Shown here one piece after another: positions 29,316 to 41,086 of a DNA stretch of 64,000 nucleotides (position 1 is the stretch's first letter; each line of letters opens with the position of its first letter). This stretch comes from Lacimicrobium alkaliphilum. GTDB lineage: Bacteria > Pseudomonadota > Gammaproteobacteria > Enterobacterales > Alteromonadaceae. The notes beneath the pieces were generated by a model. The model had not been told where the DNA came from and did no database searches. It saw only the letters and a list, made by a program, of their open reading frames with translations. Position numbers and translations under genes: made by a program. The stretch spans positions 4,092,001 to 4,156,000 of the forward strand of contig NZ_CP013650.1 in assembly GCF_001466725.1 (NCBI RefSeq), in the 5' to 3' direction.

Positions 29316-30635
29316 ATGGCACTATACAGACCAACAATATGGCTAAGCCTGCTCCTTTTATTGCTGACTGCTCCGGTGTCGGCGCAGAATGAAATGGAGG
29401 GCGTCAGGATATGGCCTTCCCCCACCAATACCCGGGTGGTATTCGATTTAACCCAGGCTCCCCAATACAGCTATTTCACCCTGAAAAATCCTACCCGCCT
29501 GGTGGTTGATCTGGCTGATACCGACAAGAGTTTCGATTTTGGCAAGCTCAAAAATGACAGCGATCTGGTTAAAAAGATTCGCTATAGCACCCCCAAAGAC
29601 CAACAGTCTGTGCGGGTGGTCCTGGAACTGAACGAATCAGCCGATACCCAGATTTTTTCCCTGCCGCCGACCCCTCCTTATGGTGACAGGCTGGTCATCG
29701 ACCTGGGCAGTCGCAGCAAAACACCACCGCAGATTGTCAAACAACGGGCTCAGGGGGCCAATCGGGACATCATCATTGCCGTGGATGCCGGCCATGGCGG
29801 CGAAGACCCGGGCTCCATAGGCCGAGCCGGCAGCTATGAAAAAAATGTGGTGCTCAGCATCGCCAAAAGACTGGCCGAACGCATTGATAAAACGCCCGGT
29901 ATGAAATCGGTGTTGATTCGTACCGGCGATTATTATGTGGATCTGAACAGACGTACCGAGCTGGCCAGGCGCAGCAAGGCGGACCTGCTGATATCCATTC
30001 ATGCCGATGCCTATACCACCCCTCAACCCAGTGGCGCATCGGTGTGGGTATTGTCAATGAGGCGGGCCAATTCAGAGCTGGGACGCTGGCTGGAAAGCAC
30101 CGAGAAACATTCACAGTTACTCGGCGGGGCCGCCGAGGTCATTCAGGATACCTCCAGTGAGCGCTATCTGACCCAGGCACTGCTGGATATGTCCATGGAC
30201 CATTCCCTGTCTACCAGCTACGAACTCAGCCGTGACATTCTCGGAGAAATGGGTCAGATCACCAAGTTACACAAAAAGGTTCCCCAGGCCGCCAGTCTGG
30301 CAGTACTGACCTCCCCGGATATTCCTTCAATCCTGGTAGAAACCGGCTTTATCTCTAATCCCAGAGAAGAAAAGAATCTGAACTGGGCCACGTTCCGCCA
30401 GAATATGGCCGATGCCATCTTCGGCGGTATCGAGAAGCACTTTAAACGCCGGCCTCCGGATGGCACTTTATGGGCCAAACTCAAACGGGAAAACCGCACC
30501 CACAAAGTCAGCCGCGGAGAATCTCTGTCCCTGCTGGCGCAGCGTTATAATGTGCCTGTGAGTCGAATCAAGGCCGCAAATAACCTGAATACCGATATGG
30601 TACGCATCGGCCAGGTACTGACCATCCCCAACTAA
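29316..30635 (+). CDS. amiB: N-acetylmuramoyl-L-alanine amidase AmiB
   Basis: Periplasmic zinc amidase that splits septal peptidoglycan during cell separation, activated by EnvC-type LytM factors. It has 439 residues: signal peptide (about 1-24), AMIN domain (about 28-140), Amidase_3 domain (about 155-375, [30 protein letters not shown]) and a C-terminal LysM (about 394-438, [18 protein letters not shown]). The LysM tail is common in gammaproteobacterial AmiB. AGAGA precedes the ATG, and the gene continues the nnr-tsaE run. Confidence 0.95.
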   Translation: MALYRPTIWLSLLLLLLTAPVSAQNEMEGVRIWPSPTNTRVVFDLTQAPQYSYFTLKNPTRLVVDLADTDKSFDFGKLKNDSDLVKKIRYSTPKDQQSVRVVLELNESADTQIFSLPPTPPYGDRLVIDLGSRSKTPPQIVKQRAQGANRDIIIAVDAGHGGEDPGSIGRAGSYEKNVVLSIAKRLAERIDKTPGMKSVLIRTGDYYVDLNRRTELARRSKADLLISIHADAYTTPQPSGASVWVLSMRRANSELGRWLESTEKHSQLLGGAAEVIQDTSSERYLTQALLDMSMDHSLSTSYELSRDILGEMGQITKLHKKVPQAASLAVLTSPDIPSILVETGFISNPREEKNLNWATFRQNMADAIFGGIEKHFKRRPPDGTLWAKLKRENRTHKVSRGESLSLLAQRYNVPVSRIKAANNLNTDMVRIGQVLTIPN

Positions 30636-30649
30636 AAGTAACTGTTATT

Positions 30650-32353
30650 TTGCCAATCCAAATACTTCCCACCAGACTGGCTAACCAGATCGCCGCCGGC
30701 GAAGTGGTAGAGCGGCCAGCCTCAGTGATCAAAGAATTGATCGAAAACAGCCTGGATGCCGGTGCCACCCGTATCGACATCGAGGTGGACAAAGGCGGTC
30801 ATAAACGCATTCTGGTCAGGGATAACGGTGCAGGTATCCCTGAACAGGAATTGCAACTGGCCCTGAGTCGCCATGCCACCAGCAAGATCACCAGCCTCGA
30901 CGATCTTGAGCAGATCATCAGCCTGGGCTTTCGTGGTGAGGCCTTAGCCAGTATCAGCGCCGTGGCCAGACTGACCTTAAGTTCGAAACCGGCAGCGCAG
31001 CAACAAGGCTGGCAAGCCAGAGCAGAAGGCCGCGATATGGCCGTATCCCTGGCTCCTGTTGCCCATCCTGATGGCACCAGTGTCGACGTGGTAGATTTGT
31101 TTTTCAATACCCCGGCCCGGCGCAAATTCCTGCGTACGGAAAAGACCGAGTTTGCCCATATCGATGAAATTGTACGGCGAGTGGCACTGAGTCGTTTCGA
31201 TGTGGCCTTCAGCCTTAAACATAATGGCAAGATATTGCGCCAGTATCCGCAGGCAAACAATGATCAGGCCAGAGATAAACGCGTTGCCTTAGTCTGTGGC
31301 GGCAAGGTCATGGAAAGCGCTTTAAAAGTGCAGAGTGAGTTCCAGCAGTTGCACCTCAGTGGCTGGTTATGCACGGAGCCTCAATCTCAGAATGACATTC
31401 AATATTTTTACGTTAATGGCCGCATGATGCGCGACAAACTCATTAACCACGCCATCCGCCAGGCTTTTGAAGGCTGGCTGCCGCCAGACACTCATCCGGC
31501 CTTTGTGCTGTATCTGCGACTGGACGCCAGGGAGGTGGATGTGAACGTTCATCCCGCCAAGCATGAAGTGCGTTTCCATCAATCCAGAATGGTACATGAT
31601 TTTATCTATCGGGCGCTGCGGGATATGCTGGAACAAGGTGTCACAGAACAGAGCCACACCAACAGCCTGACGCAAACATTGGCTCCTGCAGAGCCGGCCC
31701 ATAACTATATTCGCCCTTTGCAAAGCAGAGTGACAGAAACCGCTTCCGCTTATTCCAATCGCGCACCAATCCCGTCTCGCTCACCTTCAGCCAGTGCTTC
31801 CAGCGCTTATCAACAACTGATGAGTAGCAGCGAGAAAGCGAACTCAACGGATATTGACTGGTTACTGGTGCGCCAGCGCTATCTGCTGCTGGAGTGGCAA
31901 CAACAATGCTGGGTTTTACCGTTGTTTAAATTACAGCGACACAGGCTAATATCCCAAATTAATGACGCGGGTATCAGTCAGCCCCTGCTGATGCCGGTGG
32001 CAATCAGCGCCGATCAGGCCATGCAACAGAGTTTTCACCGCCTCGCAGGGCCCCTTGAAGAAATGGGTCTGGAGCTGCAGCTTGCCAGAGACAAATTACT
32101 GTTAAAGCAGGTACCCGCTGGCCTGCGCAACCTGAACTGGTCAGATATTCTTCCTGCACTACTGCACGGTGAAGAAAGCGATCTTGCCTCGACACTGGCA
32201 GCGGCGGCGGCACCTGAGCAACAAAATTACGACAGGGCTCAGACTCAGGCTCTGTGGCACTGGTTTGCCGGCAACAACTCTGACTGGCAACAGAAACTGA
32301 GCAAGCTTGCCCATCCACTTCCTGATAACTGGCCGCAAGATTATGCAAACTGA
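30650..32353 (+). CDS. mutL: DNA mismatch repair protein MutL
   Basis: GHKL ATPase that links MutS to MutH and UvrD in mismatch repair, 567 residues. N-terminal motifs: [39 protein letters not shown] (each shortened). A variable Ser/Pro/Thr-rich linker (about 335-400) separates the C-terminal dimerisation domain. The start is TTG at 30650, which reproduces the MPIQ-LP start of E. coli MutL. Its 3' end overlaps miaA by 11 nt. Confidence 0.97.
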   Translation: MPIQILPTRLANQIAAGEVVERPASVIKELIENSLDAGATRIDIEVDKGGHKRILVRDNGAGIPEQELQLALSRHATSKITSLDDLEQIISLGFRGEALASISAVARLTLSSKPAAQQQGWQARAEGRDMAVSLAPVAHPDGTSVDVVDLFFNTPARRKFLRTEKTEFAHIDEIVRRVALSRFDVAFSLKHNGKILRQYPQANNDQARDKRVALVCGGKVMESALKVQSEFQQLHLSGWLCTEPQSQNDIQYFYVNGRMMRDKLINHAIRQAFEGWLPPDTHPAFVLYLRLDAREVDVNVHPAKHEVRFHQSRMVHDFIYRALRDMLEQGVTEQSHTNSLTQTLAPAEPAHNYIRPLQSRVTETASAYSNRAPIPSRSPSASASSAYQQLMSSSEKANSTDIDWLLVRQRYLLLEWQQQCWVLPLFKLQRHRLISQINDAGISQPLLMPVAISADQAMQQSFHRLAGPLEEMGLELQLARDKLLLKQVPAGLRNLNWSDILPALLHGEESDLASTLAAAAAPEQQNYDRAQTQALWHWFAGNNSDWQQKLSKLAHPLPDNWPQDYAN

Positions 32354-33269
32354 TCAGCCTGCGGCCATTTTTCTGATGGGCCCCACTGCCAGTGGTAAAA
32401 CGGATTTGGCTATCCGCCTGACACAGGAGCTACCCTGTGAGATTATCAGTGTGGATTCGGCAATGATCTATAAAGGTATGGATATTGGCACCGCCAAACC
32501 CAGCGCTGAGGAACTGGCCGCAGCGCCGCACCGGCTTATCGACATACTGGATCCGGCACAAAGTTACTCTGCTGCCGACTTTCGCCAGGATGCGCTGCGG
32601 GAAATGCAGGACATCACCCGCAGGGGCAATATTCCACTGCTGGTCGGTGGCACCATGATGTATTTTAAAGTCTTGCTGGAGGGCATTTCACCACTGCCTG
32701 CGGCAGATAAAACAGTACGGGCCGAAATCGAAGCTGAAGCAGCAACAAGTGGCTGGTCAGAGCTGCATCAACAGCTCGCCGCCGTCGATGAGGTTTCTGC
32801 CCGGCGCATTCACCCCAATGACCCTCAGCGCCTGACCCGGGCTCTGGAAGTATACCGGCTGACCGGCAAAAGCCTGACACAACTGAGCCAACAAAGCAGC
32901 CCGCCACTTCCATATCAGGTGACCCAGTTTGCGATCGCACCGGCCGACAGGCAGGTGTTACATGAACGTATTGCCAGGCGTTTTGAGCTCATGTTACAAC
33001 AAGGATTTGAGCAGGAAGTCAGAAAATTGTTTCAAAGAACTGATCTACATGAAGATTTACCTGCTATAAGATGTGTAGGCTATCGTCAGATGTGGGAGTA
33101 TCTGCAACAAAGGTACGACCACCAGGAGATGGTGTTTCGGGCTATAGTGGCAACAAGGCAACTGGCCAAAAGACAACTTACCTGGTTACGAAGCTGGCAA
33201 GATCTGAATTGGTTAGATACATTTGCCGATAACAATCTTGAACAGGTTATATTCCGGTTATCTGACTAG
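32343..33269 (+). CDS. miaA: tRNA dimethylallyltransferase
   Basis: Transfers a dimethylallyl group to A37 of UNN-decoding tRNAs, 308 residues. Walker A GPTASGKT lies near residues 14-21, followed by [49 protein letters not shown] and [13 protein letters not shown]. The ATG at 32343 lies within the mutL end; an in-frame TTG at 32307 is possible but less likely. hfq follows after a 122-bp gap containing a likely promoter. Confidence 0.96.
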   Translation: MQTDQPAAIFLMGPTASGKTDLAIRLTQELPCEIISVDSAMIYKGMDIGTAKPSAEELAAAPHRLIDILDPAQSYSAADFRQDALREMQDITRRGNIPLLVGGTMMYFKVLLEGISPLPAADKTVRAEIEAEAATSGWSELHQQLAAVDEVSARRIHPNDPQRLTRALEVYRLTGKSLTQLSQQSSPPLPYQVTQFAIAPADRQVLHERIARRFELMLQQGFEQEVRKLFQRTDLHEDLPAIRCVGYRQMWEYLQQRYDHQEMVFRAIVATRQLAKRQLTWLRSWQDLNWLDTFADNNLEQVIFRLSD

Positions 33270-33313
33270 GCTGCATTGACCCAGCCGGCGCTATACAGTG
33301 AGGGTAAAAACTG

Positions 33314-33643
<330 letters not shown>

Positions 33644-33665
33644 TAGTTCAACCAGGAGATAATGC

Positions 33666-34958
33666 TTGTTTGACCGTTACGAGGCAGGTGAACAGGCTGT
33701 ACTTGTACATATAGATTTCCCCGATGAAAACAGCAAAGAAGACCTGCATGAATTGCAACTGCTGGTCTCTTCTGCCGGTGTCAACGCCATAGATCTGGTT
33801 ACAGGATCCCGCGCCACCCCCAGCGCAAGATATTTTGTCGGCAGTGGTAAAGCCGAAGAAATCGCCCAGGCAGTAAAAGCCAATGATGCAGATGTGGTTA
33901 TCTTTAATCATGCCCTGTCACCATCACAGGAACGTAATCTTGAGTCTGTGTGCAAATGCCGGGTGCTTGATCGTACCGGACTAATTCTTGATATCTTTGC
34001 CCAGCGAGCCCGTACCCATGAGGGTAAGTTACAGGTAGAACTCGCACAATTACGGCATATCTCAACCCGCCTAATCCGGGGCTGGACCCACCTTGAGCGG
34101 CAAAAGGGCGGCATTGGCCTGCGCGGGCCAGGTGAAACCCAGCTGGAAACAGACCGCCGCTTATTGCGGGCGCGTATTACCCATATTCTGCAGCGTCTGA
34201 AAAAAGTCCAGAAACAGCGCGAACAAAGCCGCCGTGCCAGAAACCGGGCAGAGATGCCGACCCTGTCGCTGGTGGGCTATACCAACGCCGGTAAATCAAC
34301 GCTGTTTAATACCATCACCTCAGCGGGGGTGTATGCTGCAGATCAGCTCTTTGCTACCCTGGATCCTACCTTACGTAAGATTCAGTTACAGGATGTTGGG
34401 CCAGCCATCCTCGCCGATACGGTTGGTTTTATCCGCCATCTTCCCCATGATCTGGTGGCAGCATTCAAAGCCACCTTACAGGAGACGCAGCAGGCCGAGC
34501 TACTGTTGCATGTAGTGGATTATGCCGATGAACAGCGCCTGGATAATATTGATCAGGTCAATATCGTGCTGGATGAGATCGACGCCGGAGAAGTGCCTCA
34601 GTTAATGATTTGCAACAAAATCGATCAACTGGACAATATTCAACCCCATATCGACAGGGATGAGGAAGGTCGCCCGGTCAGAGTCTGGGTCTCGGCGCAA
34701 AAAGGCCTGGGTATTGAGCTGCTGTTTCAGGCCATCAGCGAATCAATCGGCAGGAATATGGTACAGTACAGCTTGCGTATTCCTCCCAAAGAAGGAAAAC
34801 TGCGCGGTGCACTTTATCGAATGCAATGTATCTCTGACGAGTCTTATGCCGAAGACGGCGACTGGCTGGTAGATGTGCGCATGCCGGCAAAAGACTGGTA
34901 TCAGCTGGAAAAACATCTGGCCAGTGATCTGGCAACCTATGTGATCAATAAACATTAG
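33666..34958 (+). CDS. hflX: GTPase HflX (ribosome-associated)
   Basis: Ribosome-splitting/rescue GTPase, 430 residues. The N-terminal HflX domain carries RTHEGKLQVELAQL and GIGLRGPGETQLETDRR, the G1 loop is GYTNAGKST (about 199-207), G3 is DTVGFI and G4 NKID. The start is TTG at 33666 with AGGAG at 33653-33657, giving the MFDRYEAGEQA N-terminus of the family. An ATG four bases earlier (33662) is out of frame and stops after three codons. Confidence 0.97.
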   Translation: MFDRYEAGEQAVLVHIDFPDENSKEDLHELQLLVSSAGVNAIDLVTGSRATPSARYFVGSGKAEEIAQAVKANDADVVIFNHALSPSQERNLESVCKCRVLDRTGLILDIFAQRARTHEGKLQVELAQLRHISTRLIRGWTHLERQKGGIGLRGPGETQLETDRRLLRARITHILQRLKKVQKQREQSRRARNRAEMPTLSLVGYTNAGKSTLFNTITSAGVYAADQLFATLDPTLRKIQLQDVGPAILADTVGFIRHLPHDLVAAFKATLQETQQAELLLHVVDYADEQRLDNIDQVNIVLDEIDAGEVPQLMICNKIDQLDNIQPHIDRDEEGRPVRVWVSAQKGLGIELLFQAISESIGRNMVQYSLRIPPKEGKLRGALYRMQCISDESYAEDGDWLVDVRMPAKDWYQLEKHLASDLATYVINKH

Positions 34959-35010
34959 TCGCGCGCAACGAGCGCAGAACCCATTTATAACTTTCAATAC
35001 GGAGAAAAAC

Positions 35011-36162
35011 ATGGCTTGGAATGAGCCTGGCGGCAACAATAACGACCCCTGGAAAAATCGCGGTGGCCGCGATCAGGGTCCACCGGATCTGGACGAAGTA
35101 TTTAAAAAATTCTTCGACAAGCTCGGTTTTGGCGGCAGTAATAAGCCGTCCGGGAAAGGTTTTGGTGGCATAGGTGTCGGGCTGATTGTCGGCATATTGG
35201 TCGTCATCTGGTTTATCAGCGGCTTCTATACCGTAAAAGAAGCTGAGCGGGGCGTAGTACTGAGGTTTGGTGAGTTCAGTCACTTTGTAGAGCCCGGCCT
35301 GCGCTGGAAACCCACTTTTGTAGACTCGGTGGAAACCGTTAATGTGAAATCGGTACGTACTATGCCCTCTTCGGGTTTTATGCTGACCGAAGATGAAAAC
35401 GTGGTACGGGTGGAAATGGAGATCCAGTATCGGGTGATCGAGCCCTTTAAGTACTCCTATGCGGTGGATGATCCCGATGCCAGCCTGCGCCATGCCCTGG
35501 ACAGTGCAATTCGCTATGTTGTGGGTCATTCACGCATGGACGATGTACTGACCCGTGGCCGTGAACAGACCCGCCAAAGAGTATGGGAAGAGCTCAACGG
35601 TATTGTCACACCTTACGACATGGGTGTGGATGTACTGGAAGTGAACTTTAAAGACGCACGCCCACCAGAAGAAGTCAAAGCCGCCTTCGATGATGCCATT
35701 GCCGCCCAGGAGGATGAACAGCGCTTTATCCGTGAAGCCGAAGCCTATGCCCGTGAAATCGAACCCACAGCCCGAGGCCGGGTAAACCGTATGGGTCAGG
35801 AAGCAGAGGCCTATAAACAGCAGGTGATCCTTCAGGCTCGTGGTGAAGTGGCGCGTTTCGAAGAATTGCTGCCTCAGTACGCTGCAGCGCCAGAAGTCAC
35901 CCGTCAGCGCCTGTATCTTGAAGCGCTGGAAGAGATTTACAGCAAAACCAGCAAGGTTATGGTCGACACCGAAGGCACTGGCAACATGATGTATCTGCCA
36001 CTGGATAAGATTCTGGAGCGCCAGGGTGTGACCGGAGGTCTTCCCATGGTACCCAGTAATGCGCTGGAGGGTGTGCGGGGCACAACCCAAAGCAATCAAA
36101 GCGGCAACAGCTCACAAAATTCTGGCCGCACCAGCAGCAGATTCAGCGACGGGAGAAATTAA
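35011..36162 (+). CDS. hflK: HflK, FtsH-associated SPFH membrane protein
   Basis: Forms with HflC the large periplasmic SPFH cage around FtsH. It has 383 residues: a Gly/Asn-rich cytoplasmic N-terminus (about 1-50), one membrane helix (about 52-72), then an SPFH/band-7 domain starting at YTVKEAERGVVLRFG and a coiled-coil region with DARPPEEVKAAFDDAIAAQ. A Ser/Asn/Gln-rich tail closes it. GGAGAAAAAC precedes the ATG. The stop is 3 nt before hflC. Confidence 0.96.
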   Translation: MAWNEPGGNNNDPWKNRGGRDQGPPDLDEVFKKFFDKLGFGGSNKPSGKGFGGIGVGLIVGILVVIWFISGFYTVKEAERGVVLRFGEFSHFVEPGLRWKPTFVDSVETVNVKSVRTMPSSGFMLTEDENVVRVEMEIQYRVIEPFKYSYAVDDPDASLRHALDSAIRYVVGHSRMDDVLTRGREQTRQRVWEELNGIVTPYDMGVDVLEVNFKDARPPEEVKAAFDDAIAAQEDEQRFIREAEAYAREIEPTARGRVNRMGQEAEAYKQQVILQARGEVARFEELLPQYAAAPEVTRQRLYLEALEEIYSKTSKVMVDTEGTGNMMYLPLDKILERQGVTGGLPMVPSNALEGVRGTTQSNQSGNSSQNSGRTSSRFSDGRN

Positions 36163-36165
36163 GAT

Positions 36166-37056
36166 ATGAAAAACTTTAGTATTGCTCTGATTGTCGTGCT
36201 GGTGATCCTTGGCTTCAGCTCTCTGTTTGTAGTAGAAGAAGGCTATCGCGGTATCGTCATTCAGTTCGGTAAGGTACGCCGTGACGAACAGACCGGCGAC
36301 ACCGCAGTGTATGAGCCGGGTCTGCATTTCAAACTGCCCTTTGTCGACTCAGTGAAAATGCTTAATGCCAGGCTGCTGACCCTGGACGATGGCGCCAATC
36401 GCTTTGTTACGGCTGAGAAAAAAGATTTGATCGTCGATTCCTATGTGAAATGGCGAATCAAAGACTTCGCGCGTTTTTATCTCGCCACAGGTGGCTTCCG
36501 GGATCAGGCTGAAGCGTTGCTGAGACAGAAAGTGAACAACGGTCTGCGCAGTGAGTTTGGTAATCGTACCATCGCAGAAATTGTCTCAGGTGAACGTTCT
36601 GAGCTGATGAACAAGGCCATGATCCAGTCGGCAGAAAGTGCCGTGGAACTGGGTATTGAGATTGTGGACGTGCGGGTCAAACAGATTAATCTGCCTACAG
36701 AAATCAGTAATTCAATATTCCAGCGTATGCGTGCGGAACGCGCCGCAGTGGCCAAAGAGCATCGCTCTGAAGGTCAGGAGCAGGCAGAAATCATTCGCGC
36801 CGATATCGATGCCCGCGTGACGGTAATGCTCGCCGATGCTGAGCGAAATGCCCGGCAGGTTCGCGGTGAAGGTGATGCAGAAGCTGCTGGTATTTATGCC
36901 GATGCGTTTGGCAAAGATGCCGAATTCTACAGCTTCCTGCGCAGTATGGACGCTTATAAGGCCAGCTTTAACAGCAAGCAGGATCTGTTAATCCTGGAGC
37001 CTGACAGTGACTTCTTCAAGTATATGAAGAACACTCAAGGGAAAAGACAGGATTAA
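36166..37056 (+). CDS. hflC: HflC, FtsH-associated SPFH membrane protein
   Basis: Partner of HflK, 296 residues. One N-terminal membrane helix (about 4-22), then the band-7 domain (EEGYRGIVIQFGKVRR) and a long helical part with FQRMRAERAAVAKEHRSEG and the alanine-rich DAEAAGIYADAFGKD segment characteristic of HflC. It is coupled to hflK and ends before a terminator hairpin. Confidence 0.97.
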   Translation: MKNFSIALIVVLVILGFSSLFVVEEGYRGIVIQFGKVRRDEQTGDTAVYEPGLHFKLPFVDSVKMLNARLLTLDDGANRFVTAEKKDLIVDSYVKWRIKDFARFYLATGGFRDQAEALLRQKVNNGLRSEFGNRTIAEIVSGERSELMNKAMIQSAESAVELGIEIVDVRVKQINLPTEISNSIFQRMRAERAAVAKEHRSEGQEQAEIIRADIDARVTVMLADAERNARQVRGEGDAEAAGIYADAFGKDAEFYSFLRSMDAYKASFNSKQDLLILEPDSDFFKYMKNTQGKRQD

Positions 37057-37072
37057 TAATCTCTGTACTTAG

Positions 37073-37097
37073 AAAAGGGCCCTGCGGGGCCTTTTTT
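37073..37097 (+). terminator. Terminator after hflC
   Basis: AAAAGG-GCCC-TGCG-GGGC-CTTTTTT, a G/C stem followed by six T, 17 nt after the hflC stop. It separates the hfl operon from the inserted PLP-enzyme gene. Confidence 0.8.
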
Positions 37098-37112
37098 GTA
37101 TAAGGAAAAAAT

Positions 37113-38276
37113 ATGTATCAACATCTGTACCGTCGCTTTCTTGAGGCCAACAAAGGCAAGCAGCATTTTGCCTGCCACAGCCATCATTACTGGCCAGATA
37201 TAACCCGGGATGCCATGCTTAAGTACTGGGATGATTCCGCCCGTATGGTGGATGACAAGTGGGAGCATATCTTCTCCAGACGCATTCCTGCGGTACAGAA
37301 AAAAATCGCCAGCACACTCAATACCGGTGCGTCACAGCAACTGGTCTTTGCCCCCAATACCCATGAACTTCTTTACCGCATACTCAGTTGTCTGGACTGG
37401 TGCAAGCCCCTTCGGGTGCTGACTACCGACAGCGAATTTCACAGCTTTAATCGTCAGATTCACCGGCTCAACGAGCGACAAACGCTGCAATTAACCCAGA
37501 TACCCACCCTGCCCTTTGCAGATTTTGAGCCGCGCTTCGCAAATGCCATACAAAACGGACAGCCCAATCTGATCTTTATCAGTCAGGTCTTTTTTAACTC
37601 CGGGCTGGCGGTCTGTGATTTGGAGCGCCTGGTTAACCTGGCCCCGTCTCACAGCATCTTTGTGATCGACGGTTACCACGGCTTTATGGCCCTGCCCACG
37701 GATCTGTCTGCTATCGCCGATCGGGTGTTCTATCTGGCGGGCAGTTACAAATATGCTCAGGGTGGCGAGGGCTGCTGCTTTATGCATGTTCCCACCGGTT
37801 GTGAGTTACGGCCGGAATATACTGGCTGGTTTGCAGAATTCGGCGAGCTGGATCAACCCAAAGACGGGCAGGTTAACTACAGTAAAGACGGCATGCGCTT
37901 TGCCGGTTCCACCATGGATTTCAGCGCGCTATACCGGCTGGAGTCGGTATTGAACCTGTATGCTGAAATGCAGTTGACCGTTGATCATATTCACTACTAT
38001 ATACAAAGGCTGCAGAAAGCCTTTTTACAACAGCTTGAAGACATTGCTCATCCTGAGCTTAACAGCAACAACCTGTTGATGACCAATCCGGCCCATCACG
38101 GCCACTTCCTCACATTCAGGTTGTCCTGTGCAGACAAGGTGCAAACCCTGCACCGGATGCTTAAACAACGCGGCATTATTACCGATGCCAGAGGCGACCG
38201 CCTGCGCTTTGGCTTCGCCCTGTACCAGAATGCCGATGAATTTGATTTATCCGCTTTGGAGCAGGTCAATGAGTGA
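37113..38276 (+). CDS. PLP-dependent class V aminotransferase, kynureninase-like
   Basis: 387-residue fold-type I PLP enzyme related to kynureninases and cysteine desulfurase-like proteins. The PLP-lysine motif is AGSYKYAQGGEGCCFMHVP (Lys near 214), the aspartate that holds the PLP pyridine is in FVIDGYHGFMA (about 187-197), and a C-terminal segment DRLRFGFALYQNADEFDL matches the family. Substrate not assignable: no kynurenine-pathway gene is near. AAGGAAAAAAT precedes the ATG. It sits between hflC and the DUF2065 gene, where most relatives have nothing, and its end overlaps that gene by 8 nt. Confidence 0.78.
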   Translation: MYQHLYRRFLEANKGKQHFACHSHHYWPDITRDAMLKYWDDSARMVDDKWEHIFSRRIPAVQKKIASTLNTGASQQLVFAPNTHELLYRILSCLDWCKPLRVLTTDSEFHSFNRQIHRLNERQTLQLTQIPTLPFADFEPRFANAIQNGQPNLIFISQVFFNSGLAVCDLERLVNLAPSHSIFVIDGYHGFMALPTDLSAIADRVFYLAGSYKYAQGGEGCCFMHVPTGCELRPEYTGWFAEFGELDQPKDGQVNYSKDGMRFAGSTMDFSALYRLESVLNLYAEMQLTVDHIHYYIQRLQKAFLQQLEDIAHPELNSNNLLMTNPAHHGHFLTFRLSCADKVQTLHRMLKQRGIITDARGDRLRFGFALYQNADEFDLSALEQVNE

Positions 38277-38454
38277 TGCAATCTGGCTGGCCCTTGCCAT
38301 GGTACTGATTATTGAAGGCCTCGGCCCGATGCTGTTCCCGAATAAATGGCAACACTATATTCAGCAGCTCGCGGCACAGCCGCCGTCGCAACTTCGCACC
38401 ATGGGCGGCATTATGGTGATCATAGGCACAGTGACGCTTTTCTATCTTTTTTAA
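38269..38454 (+). CDS. yjeT: Small inner-membrane protein, DUF2065 (YjeT)
   Basis: 61 residues with two hydrophobic helices (IWLALAMVLIIEGLGPML and MGGIMVIIGTVTLFYLF) and a short basic loop. The sequence and its place before purA match E. coli YjeT, whose function is unknown. GGAGCAGG lies upstream of the ATG, inside the preceding gene. Confidence 0.88.
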   Translation: MSDAIWLALAMVLIIEGLGPMLFPNKWQHYIQQLAAQPPSQLRTMGGIMVIIGTVTLFYLF

Positions 38455-38500
38455 TACTTGGTGCTCTTCGAATCCTTCATGGTTAAAACAAAAAGACAGA

Positions 38501-38598
38501 AATAACCACAGAGTCACAGAGAACACAGAGAACACAGAGATATTAACGGTTTAATCCCTTTACTTCTCTGCGTCCTCTGTGACTCTGTGGTGAAGATT
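38501..38598. repeat. Dispersed palindromic repeat, copy A4
   Basis: Inverted repeat between yjeT and purA. The left arm is AATAACCACAGAGTCACAGAG (split at the T for pairing) with AGAACACAG repeated in tandem, and the right arm is CCTCTGTGACTCTGTGGTGA (about 38574-38593). It is the best-conserved member with copies at 3283, 7349 and 19112. The 146 bp from here to purA hold TAGAAT at 38707 but no convincing promoter. Confidence 0.85.
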
Positions 38599-38741
38599 GC
38601 TTTTTTCGTGCCTTACTGATCAAAACTAATTAGTTCAATCCTGGCACGGATATGAATTAGAAAGTTTTGCTCTGGTAAAACAGATGATTCCTGCGGAGTA
38701 AATTGGTAGAATCCCCGCCTAATTTTCTGACCACTTTTTAA

Positions 38742-40043
<1,302 letters not shown>

Positions 40044-40051
40044 CAAACATC

Positions 40052-40100
40052 GCCGAAAAAATGTTCCCGACATTTCCGGCATACCGTCCATCCCTGGACA
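40052..40100. repeat. Paired hairpins with TCCC loops (family C, copy C1)
   Basis: Two adjacent hairpins: AAATGT-TCCCG-ACATTT (40059-40075) enclosed by GCCG/CCGGC, and GTCCA-TCCC-TGGAC (40086-40099). On the minus strand the loops read CGGGA and GGGA. Stems differ from those at 51450 and 54539 but the loop is the same. Confidence 0.55.
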
Positions 40101-40102
40101 TA

Positions 40103-40129
40103 AAAAAGCCGCTTTTAAAGCGGCTTTTT
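40103..40129. terminator. Terminator after purA
   Basis: AAAAAGCCGCTTT-TA-AAGCGGCTTTTT. Symmetric A and T runs let it work in both directions. Confidence 0.85.
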
Positions 40130-40130
40130 A

Positions 40131-40218
40131 AAAAGTGGGGTCAGAGTAAACTTTTAGATGCCCGTTTTATTGAATGCCTCAGTGTGGCCGAAGAAAAGTT
40201 TACTCTGACCCCACTTTT
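40131..40218. repeat. 25-bp inverted repeat, locus B2
   Basis: Perfect 25-bp arms at 40131-40155 and 40194-40218, identical to the unit at 14127 (core GTGGGGTCAGAGTAAAC), around a 38-nt spacer. The spacer is unrelated to that of B1. It sits in the convergent gap between purA and the gene at 40230, like B1. Confidence 0.9.
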
Positions 40219-40229
40219 CCAGGCTGCAA

Positions 40230-40949
40230 TTACTGATTTGCGTAAAGCGCCTTTTGTTTGGCAACAAGATGAGCCTTTTCCAGCGAATAGGTAGCAATCA
40301 GCGTTTCATCCAGCTCACCACGCTCAAGCATTTTTCTGACCTGTTGCACAGAAAGCATGTCGCCCTGTAAAGCATCGCCCTCCAGTTGCGGGCTTTGCTG
40401 CCAGAAGCTGATGAGATCCCGCATGGGCTTATACAGCGTAACCTGGCGATATTTCTCTCCGCTACGGCTGGTGTTCAGACGACGACTGAAATACCTGCTA
40501 TCACCCACATGCCTGTCGCTCAACTGCTGCTCTGACAGCATATGGCTGGTCAGATACTTAAGAAAGTGCTGACTGTCTGCACTCAGCTCTCCCTTTGTAT
40601 GGAGGGCAAGGATATGATTCTTGTTAACAACAATATGATCAGCCAGTTGCTGCATATTATTGAGCGACTCTGCCAGCATCGCATCGCTGACAACCTGGTC
40701 TTTTTGCAGGCGGCCAATATTGACCAGAACAGCCTGCCAGCGCTGCATGGCCTGCTCCGCGTCTGCCGGGCCCTGCTGCAGGCCCATGCTTGTGAGTACA
40801 TCCATCGCCGTGGCATCAACACCCGCAGTTTGCTGAGCCGGAACTGAATTGATACTTCTATTATCTGCCTGAACCGGTGCACCCAGAGAAAAAGTGATAA
40901 CAAACAGGCTGCTAATAAAACCTGATTTTCTGTCCAGTAAGCCTTTCAT
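40230..40949 (-). CDS. Secreted protein of unknown function
   Basis: 239 residues with a signal peptide (about 1-28, ending VQA-DN). The mature part is mostly helical and polar (NMQQLADHIVVNKNHILAL, LKYLTSHMLSEQQLSDRHVG, a basic SRRLNTSRSGEKYRQ). It has no cysteine and no further membrane segment. I recognise no family. TAAGGAAAGACC precedes the ATG. It lies 138 bp downstream of the kinase on the same strand and may share its transcript, which would make it a candidate output or sensor of the kinase/sigma module. Confidence 0.7.
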   Translation of the reverse strand: MKGLLDRKSGFISSLFVITFSLGAPVQADNRSINSVPAQQTAGVDATAMDVLTSMGLQQGPADAEQAMQRWQAVLVNIGRLQKDQVVSDAMLAESLNNMQQLADHIVVNKNHILALHTKGELSADSQHFLKYLTSHMLSEQQLSDRHVGDSRYFSRRLNTSRSGEKYRQVTLYKPMRDLISFWQQSPQLEGDALQGDMLSVQQVRKMLERGELDETLIATYSLEKAHLVAKQKALYANQ

Positions 40950-41086
40950 GGTCTTTCCTTAATTGTTACCGATCTGCTCCGACAATTGTCCGGGCGATTC
41001 GGTTGATGGTTTGTACAGCAAGTGGTCTTCACTTATTAATACAAGCGCCATCCATATGGAAAAACCGACAAAAAATTTTCACTTTT

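Noticed and set aside
40061..40294. 77-residue frame reading through the purA terminator and repeat B2
   Set aside because: It is composed of hairpin and repeat sequence; no start signal.
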